Source of the DNA: DAIPXZ01 sp036782995
GTDB lineage: Bacteria > Bacillota > Clostridia > Saccharofermentanales > Saccharofermentanaceae
Direction of reading: 5' to 3'
Assembly (NCBI GenBank): GCA_036782995.1
Contig: DAIPXZ010000021.1
Coordinates: 1 to 17,991 of the forward strand
DNA length: 17,991 nucleotides
Below are positions 13,981 to 17,991 of the stretch, piece after piece (position 1 is the first letter of the stretch; every line of letters starts with the position of its first letter). Below the pieces are notes generated by a model, which ran no database searches, was not told where the DNA came from, and saw only the letters and a list, made by a program, of their open reading frames with translations. The position numbers were made by a program, and so were the translations under genes.

Positions 13981-15750
13981 TCATGCCTCCTCTTTCTTTT
14001 TCAATGCGTCAAACTTACAAATATTGACACACAAACCGCAAGCATTGCAGGTTTCCGGATCGATAACCGGCCTTCTGTTCTCATCAGCAATCAATGCAGG
14101 GCACATAATCTTCGAACAAGCGCCACAGGATTTGCATGCGTCATTATCCAAAACGATATTCACACCGCGTGGTTTCTTTCCAGTCGGAATCAATGCACAA
14201 GGACGGCGTACAATCACGACAGAAACGACATCGCGCTCGAGTTCTTCCTTGATAACCTTTTCTGTGCCAAATGTATCGGCCGGATCCACCACACGAACGG
14301 ATGCAACACCGACGCTACGACAAAGCGCTTCCAGGTCGACCGCCGGAGCTGCTGCTAAGCGAATATTCTTACCGGATGCCGCGTTTTGCTGGTGACCGGT
14401 CATGCCTGTAATTGAATTGTCCAGAATCAAAACCGTGATACTACTTTGGTTATAAACTGCATTGATAAGATTTGTAATTCCGGAATGGAGGAAGGTCGAG
14501 TCGCCGATAACAGCCACTGTTTTTTTCGAATCAGCACCATCACTGGCCTTATCAAAACCATGAGCCATACCAACTGAAGCACCCATGCAAACCGAAACAT
14601 CCATTGCAGAAGTCGGCGGCAGCGTTCCAAGAGTATAACATCCAATATCACCCATAACCTGTGCCTTCAAGCGATTCAATGCGAGAAAAACACCCTTATG
14701 TGGACAACCGGCGCAAAGAAGCGGCGGACGACCCGGTGCCGTCGGAAGTTTATCAGCATCCAAAGCGACTTCCGGAAGTGGTTCATCGGTCAAAGCAGAA
14801 CGAATCATACGGGCTGTGTACTCTCCCTGAAGCGTAAACAGATTCTTACCTTCACATGCGATTCCTGCAACCTTCATTTCATTTTCAATGAATGGGTCGA
14901 GTTCCTCAACGACCACCACGCGATCGACCTTTTTCGCGAAATCGGCGATCAAATGCATCGGAAGTGGCCACACCATCCCGAGCTTTAAGACGGATGCATT
15001 CGGTACGGCATCCTTCACATATTGATAGGAAGCACCAGCTGTGATGATACCGATTTTCGTATCATTCATTTCAATCTTATGTATTCCGTCTACCAAAAGT
15101 TGATTTTCAGACTCATCAATCAAATCCAATGTGCGTTTCTCAACAACGACATGGCGCTTGATGGCCATTGCCGGCATCATGACATATTTATCTACATTCT
15201 TCGTATACTCGCGAACGATTGTCGGCTCTGCCTCTTCGCAATTCACGATGGAACGCGAATGCGATACACGCGTGTGTAAACGGAGAATAACCGGGGTATC
15301 GAATTTCTCGGAGAACGAGAATGCATATTTAGCAAAATCCTTACATTCTTGACTATCTGAAGGTTCGAAAACCGGAAGCTTCGCAAAACGTCCGTAGTTT
15401 CGGCTGTCTTGTTCATTTTGTGAGCTATGCATACCTGGGTCATCAGCGACAACAAATACCAAGCCTCCGTTTACTCCTTCGTACGAAGCAGTAAACATCG
15501 GATCTGCCGCCACATTCATACCAACATGCTTCATGCATGTCATCGCACGTGCGCCACGAATAGATGCGCCGATGGCAACTTCCGCGCCAACCTTCTCATT
15601 TGTAGCCCATTCACAGTAGATATTATCGTACGTTGCGATGGTCTCTGTAATTTCAGTACTCGGGGTACCCGGATATGAGGCAACAACCTTCACGCCGGCT
15701 TCATATGCGCCACGAGCAACTGCTTCGTTACCTAACATAATTGTTTTCAC
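13981..15750 (-). CDS. iorA: Indolepyruvate:ferredoxin oxidoreductase, alpha subunit
   Basis: A 589-residue cytosolic subunit that binds thiamine diphosphate and two [4Fe-4S] clusters. The N-terminal pyrimidine-binding domain starts LGNEAVARGAYEAG. LLCAGCPHKG (344-352) leads into the TPP domain, with GDS (416-418) through Asn445 as the metal/TPP motif. The C-terminal ferredoxin domain has Cys539, 542, 545, 550 and Cys568, 571, 574, 578. The last cluster reads CK where many ferredoxins have CP. Translation starts at GTG (15750), supported by AAGGTGG 9 nt upstream and by the family N-terminus. The next ATG (15738) is too far from it. The gene heads the iorAB transcript and signals aromatic amino acid fermentation with reduced ferredoxin as product. 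Confidence 0.95.
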   Translation of the reverse strand: MKTIMLGNEAVARGAYEAGVKVVASYPGTPSTEITETIATYDNIYCEWATNEKVGAEVAIGASIRGARAMTCMKHVGMNVAADPMFTASYEGVNGGLVFVVADDPGMHSSQNEQDSRNYGRFAKLPVFEPSDSQECKDFAKYAFSFSEKFDTPVILRLHTRVSHSRSIVNCEEAEPTIVREYTKNVDKYVMMPAMAIKRHVVVEKRTLDLIDESENQLLVDGIHKIEMNDTKIGIITAGASYQYVKDAVPNASVLKLGMVWPLPMHLIADFAKKVDRVVVVEELDPFIENEMKVAGIACEGKNLFTLQGEYTARMIRSALTDEPLPEVALDADKLPTAPGRPPLLCAGCPHKGVFLALNRLKAQVMGDIGCYTLGTLPPTSAMDVSVCMGASVGMAHGFDKASDGADSKKTVAVIGDSTFLHSGITNLINAVYNQSSITVLILDNSITGMTGHQQNAASGKNIRLAAAPAVDLEALCRSVGVASVRVVDPADTFGTEKVIKEELERDVVSVVIVRRPCALIPTGKKPRGVNIVLDNDACKSCGACSKIMCPALIADENRRPVIDPETCNACGLCVNICKFDALKKKEEA

Positions 15751-15787
15751 TTTAGCTTTCCACCTTTTCGAAAATCTAGTATCTCAT

Positions 15788-15815
15788 AGTATACACCAAA
15801 GAGAGCATTTGACAC
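15788..15815 (-). promoter_or_regulatory. Promoter of iorAB
   Basis: On the minus strand GTGTCA (15810-15815), a 16-nt spacer and TATACT (15788-15793) lie about 38 nt before the iorA GTG. It sits between the symporter terminator and iorA, so iorAB should have its own transcript. Confidence 0.65.
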
Positions 15816-15841
15816 GACCCTAAATAAAGTCAGATAAATAG

Positions 15842-15889
15842 TTAATGAAAAAGTCAGACCGCCAATCGATCAAGCGAAAAGCGGTCTGA
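15842..15889 (-). terminator. Terminator of the sodium:solute symporter gene
   Basis: A perfect 9-bp stem (15881-15889 with 15854-15862) with an 18-nt loop is followed on the minus strand by CTTTTTCATT. It lies about 57 nt after the symporter stop codon. The loop is longer than usual but contains short complementary stretches. Confidence 0.78.
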
Positions 15890-15946
15890 AACTACCTCTG
15901 TATTATTTCGTGAAAATTCATTCCCGCATTATGTTATACCAACAGA

Positions 15947-17566
15947 TTACTTAACTTCTGTCTTCGGCAACACACGCTTTTGTGGCGCTTCGACAGGAAC
16001 ATCATAACCTGCAAATGCATTTGTGATCGTTTCCTTTTTCAATTTCGGCGTAATGAACGATACCAACGGTACAATAATCAAACCGAAAATCATCGTAAAC
16101 GCACCGGCATTAATTGGCGATGCAAGATTGATTGGAAGACCTGTCGGGAAAGCGAAATCGTGTCCGAAAAGCGCGCCATTCGAGAGAATCAAATGAGCGA
16201 CTGTGAAGGTTACGCCACAGATAAATGATACCCATACCGAAGCCTTGGTGACACCCTTCCAAAAGAGACCGTAGAGGAATGGTGCCAAGAAGGAACCAGC
16301 CATTGCTCCCCACGAGATTGACATCAATTTAGTGATATACAGATCTTGTGAACGATATGAATAAATTGCAAGTACGCAGGATACTAAAACAAAGAATGCC
16401 AAGAGCAAGCGAATCACAGATACCTTTCTCTTCTCTGTCATATCTTTAATAACCGTACCGGACAACAGGTCCAAAGTAATGGTTGAGCTCGAAGTGAGAA
16501 CCAATGAAGAAAGTGTTGACATGGAAGCCGAAAGAACCAATACGACAACGATTGCAATGAGAATCGTAGGAACAGCACGATCGAGCATCATCGGCACAAT
16601 CTTATCCATATTGAGAGAACCAGACGATGTGGCAAGTTCATCCGCCGTCACGAAAATTCTTCCGAAGCCGCCCATAAAGTAGGAACCACCAGCAATGATG
16701 ACAGCGAAAACGGTAGAAACCACGGTCGCGGTACGGATGGATTTCTCATCCTTGATGGAATAGAATTTTTGCACCATTTGCGGCAAACCCCAAGTACCCA
16801 AAGAAGTCAGAATGACAACACCCAAAAGGTTTAACGGCTCTGGCCCGAAGAGCGAAACAAAAGCACCACTCATATCCGAATTTGGAGCATCCACATGCGA
16901 TAGCAATGTGATGGATTCCATGATGCTACCGTGATCATTCAATACGAAGAGGATGGTCATGGTAACACCAACCAGCATGATGATACCCTGAATAAAATCG
17001 TTGATGGCTGTCGACATATAGCCGCCTAAAATAACATAAGCAGCCGTCAGAAGACTCATCACGATGATGCACATCTCATATCCATTATTAAAACGGTCAA
17101 GACGAAGTGCCGAGGTGAATAGATACGACAATCCATTAAAAACAGATGCCGAATAAGGAATCATGAAAATAAATACAATCATGGAAGCCGTAATCCGAAG
17201 TGCCTTCGAATCATAGCGCTTGCCGAAGAAGTCCGGCATCGTATTTGCATTCAAATGCTTCGTCATGATACGTGCACGACGACCGAGCACAAGCCATGGC
17301 ACTAAGCTACCCAAGAAAGCATTACCAAGTCCAATCCAAAGGGCGGAAATACCATAATCCCATCCGAACTTGCCTGCATATCCGATAAAAATAACAGCTG
17401 AAAAATAAGTGGCTCCGAACGAAAAAGCGGTCAACCACGGACCGACGGAGCGCCCGCCAAGAACAAATGAGGAAACATCTTTTGTATTCTTGCGAGAATA
17501 AATGCCTACCCCGAGAATCATAGCAAAAAATATGCATATGACCACTACATAAATCACATCTTTCAT
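15947..17566 (-). CDS. Sodium:solute symporter family (SSS) transporter
   Basis: A 539-residue inner membrane symporter of the SSS family (PF00474, LeuT fold), with about 13 membrane segments. It couples Na+ entry to uptake of an organic solute. Family marks are SSFVLGGRSVGPWLTAFSFG near residue 40, NTMPDFFGKRYDS near 115, the INDFIQG stretch near 190, and the sodium-site helix SASMSTLSSLVLTSSS near 345. The start at 17566 has GAAGGAAGG 5 nt upstream; the in-frame ATG at 17593 has none and would add nine polar residues. The substrate is not readable. Position beside iorAB hints at an amino or 2-oxo acid, but the two have separate promoters and a terminator between them. A cre-like operator and a folded leader suggest control. 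Confidence 0.9.
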   Translation of the reverse strand: MKDVIYVVVICIFFAMILGVGIYSRKNTKDVSSFVLGGRSVGPWLTAFSFGATYFSAVIFIGYAGKFGWDYGISALWIGLGNAFLGSLVPWLVLGRRARIMTKHLNANTMPDFFGKRYDSKALRITASMIVFIFMIPYSASVFNGLSYLFTSALRLDRFNNGYEMCIIVMSLLTAAYVILGGYMSTAINDFIQGIIMLVGVTMTILFVLNDHGSIMESITLLSHVDAPNSDMSGAFVSLFGPEPLNLLGVVILTSLGTWGLPQMVQKFYSIKDEKSIRTATVVSTVFAVIIAGGSYFMGGFGRIFVTADELATSSGSLNMDKIVPMMLDRAVPTILIAIVVVLVLSASMSTLSSLVLTSSSTITLDLLSGTVIKDMTEKRKVSVIRLLLAFFVLVSCVLAIYSYRSQDLYITKLMSISWGAMAGSFLAPFLYGLFWKGVTKASVWVSFICGVTFTVAHLILSNGALFGHDFAFPTGLPINLASPINAGAFTMIFGLIIVPLVSFITPKLKKETITNAFAGYDVPVEAPQKRVLPKTEVK

Positions 17567-17637
17567 ATTTACCTTCCTTCTTTCGCAATCCATTGATTGC
17601 GCTACATTTCATGCGCATCGCGCAAAACTACAGTAGT

Positions 17638-17665
17638 ATAATAGCAAAGAAAGAAAATGATGCAA
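17638..17665 (-). promoter_or_regulatory. Promoter of the symporter gene
   Basis: On the minus strand TTGCAT (17660-17665), a 16-nt spacer and TATTAT (17638-17643). An alternative -10, TATACT, lies at 17635-17640 with a 19-nt spacer. Transcription would start near 17630, leaving a leader of about 65 nt. Confidence 0.65.
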
Positions 17666-17674
17666 GCGTTTTGA
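17661..17674 (-). promoter_or_regulatory. cre-like operator (CcpA site) over the symporter -35 box
   Basis: Read on the minus strand the 14 bases TCAAAACGCTTGCA match the Bacillota catabolite-responsive element consensus TGWAARCGYTWNCW at 13 of 14 positions; only the second base differs. It overlaps the -35 box, the usual place for repression by CcpA. The match is seen; binding is inference, since no ccpA gene is in the window. Confidence 0.5.
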
Positions 17675-17851
17675 AGAAAAAAAGCACACTATTTTCTGAT
17701 TAATCGGCACATAGGAAAAGACACCGCAATATCATTTGCGGATACGCGCCACAGAAATGGTATTTCATTAAACAGAAGAATGAATTTCTAAATTTGCATG
17801 AATTGATTTTCAAGTTAATTATTTTTGATGCAAATGCATTGTTTTTTTCTG

Positions 17852-17880
17852 TTGACACCCAAAGATTCAATAAGTATAAT
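17852..17880 (+). promoter_or_regulatory. Consensus promoter of tRNA-Leu
   Basis: TTGACA (17852-17857), exactly 17 nt, TATAAT (17875-17880): a perfect sigma-A consensus in both boxes, about 28 nt before the tRNA 5' end. This fits the high, constant expression of stable RNA. Confidence 0.92.
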
Positions 17881-17908
17881 AACTCTTGCTGTAAACAAAC
17901 AGTGACTC

Positions 17909-17991
17909 GCGGCCGTGGCGGAATTGGCAGACGCGCACGTTTGAGGGGCGTGTGAGAGATCATACGGGTTCAAGTCCCGTCGGCCGCACCA
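17909..17991 (+). tRNA. tRNA-Leu (anticodon GAG)
   Basis: 83 nt including an encoded CCA that ends on the last base of the window. Acceptor GCGGCCG/CGGCCGC with A73, a leucine-type D arm, anticodon stem CACGT/GCGTG with loop TTGAGGG (anticodon GAG), a short class II variable arm of 11 nt (TGA-GAGA-TCA stem), and T arm ACGGG-TTCAAGT-CCCGT. It reads CUC and CUU codons. Further tRNA genes or a terminator may follow beyond the window. Confidence 0.96.

Larger units (their letters stand above)
17567..17908. other. Intergenic region between the symporter gene and tRNA-Leu
   Basis: 342 nt without a credible gene. It holds the symporter leader with its hairpins (17584-17625), the symporter promoter and cre-like site (17638-17674), and the tRNA-Leu promoter (17852-17880). 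The rest (17680-17850) is AT-rich. It contains a 6-bp hairpin (17724-17741) without a T-run and an 8-bp inverted repeat (17792-17799 with 17828-17835), neither of which I can assign. Confidence 0.7.

Noticed and set aside
15809..15831. TTGACA box on the plus strand between iorA and the symporter gene
   Set aside because: The hexamer 17 nt downstream (AGATAA) is a poor -10 and no plus-strand gene follows; the reverse strand of this spot is part of the iorAB promoter.
17792..17835. 8-bp inverted repeat (ATTTGCAT / ATGCAAAT) upstream of the tRNA-Leu promoter
   Set aside because: Short, AT-rich, 28-nt spacing and no T-run; expected by chance in such sequence, though an operator cannot be excluded.
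17700..17963. Minus-strand open frame of 87 codons overlapping the tRNA-Leu
   Set aside because: It starts inside the tRNA on the opposite strand, has no ribosome binding site and shows no protein-like pattern.

Overview
The window reads as ordinary chromosomal, largely housekeeping DNA of a Gram-positive Bacillota, most likely a strict or facultative anaerobe of the Clostridia. The reasons are AAGGAGG-type ribosome binding sites, sigma-A-like promoters, SepF, HemZ, type II pantothenate kinase (CoaW), the YnbB-type 'methionine gamma-lyase' family and indolepyruvate:ferredoxin oxidoreductase. I cannot name a genus. Almost all genes lie on the minus strand; only one sugar-dehydrogenase-like gene and a tRNA-Leu are on the plus strand.

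Left part (1-3700): a terminator at the left edge, then a phosphate-transport pair on the minus strand (pit followed by its DUF47/PhoU-like accessory gene). Divergent from it is a single Gfo/Idh/MocA oxidoreductase. This converges on a small YjbR/MmcQ-family gene, which is preceded by tRNA-Pro(TGG) with its own promoter and a hairpin terminator starting directly at the encoded CCA.

Middle part (3700-8820): a compact minus-strand cluster reads coaW - DUF1624 acyltransferase-like membrane protein - DUF3810 membrane metallopeptidase-like protein - hemZ, joined by TAATG/ATGA stop-start overlaps, then a small zinc-ribbon membrane protein. Upstream of it sits sepF with its own promoter.

Right-middle part (8938-13300): an ACT-domain protein, a PLP enzyme of the methionine gamma-lyase/aluminium-resistance family, a HlyD-like membrane protein with a roughly 210-residue disordered basic tail, and the PLP-homeostasis protein YggS. 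They are linked end to end (overlap, 1-nt gap, overlap), so they very probably form one operon, with a promoter-like site and a leader hairpin in front of the ACT gene.

Right part (13371-17991): iorB and iorA (2-oxoacid decarboxylation and ferredoxin reduction in aromatic amino acid fermentation) with a promoter, then a sodium:solute symporter gene with a terminator, an unusually structured leader and a cre-like site over its -35 box. A tRNA-Leu(GAG) with a perfect consensus promoter closes the window. I found no CRISPR array, insertion sequence, phage gene or defence system. The points most worth a second look are the symporter leader, the tailed HlyD-like protein beside cell-division genes, and the coupled coaW-hemZ cassette.
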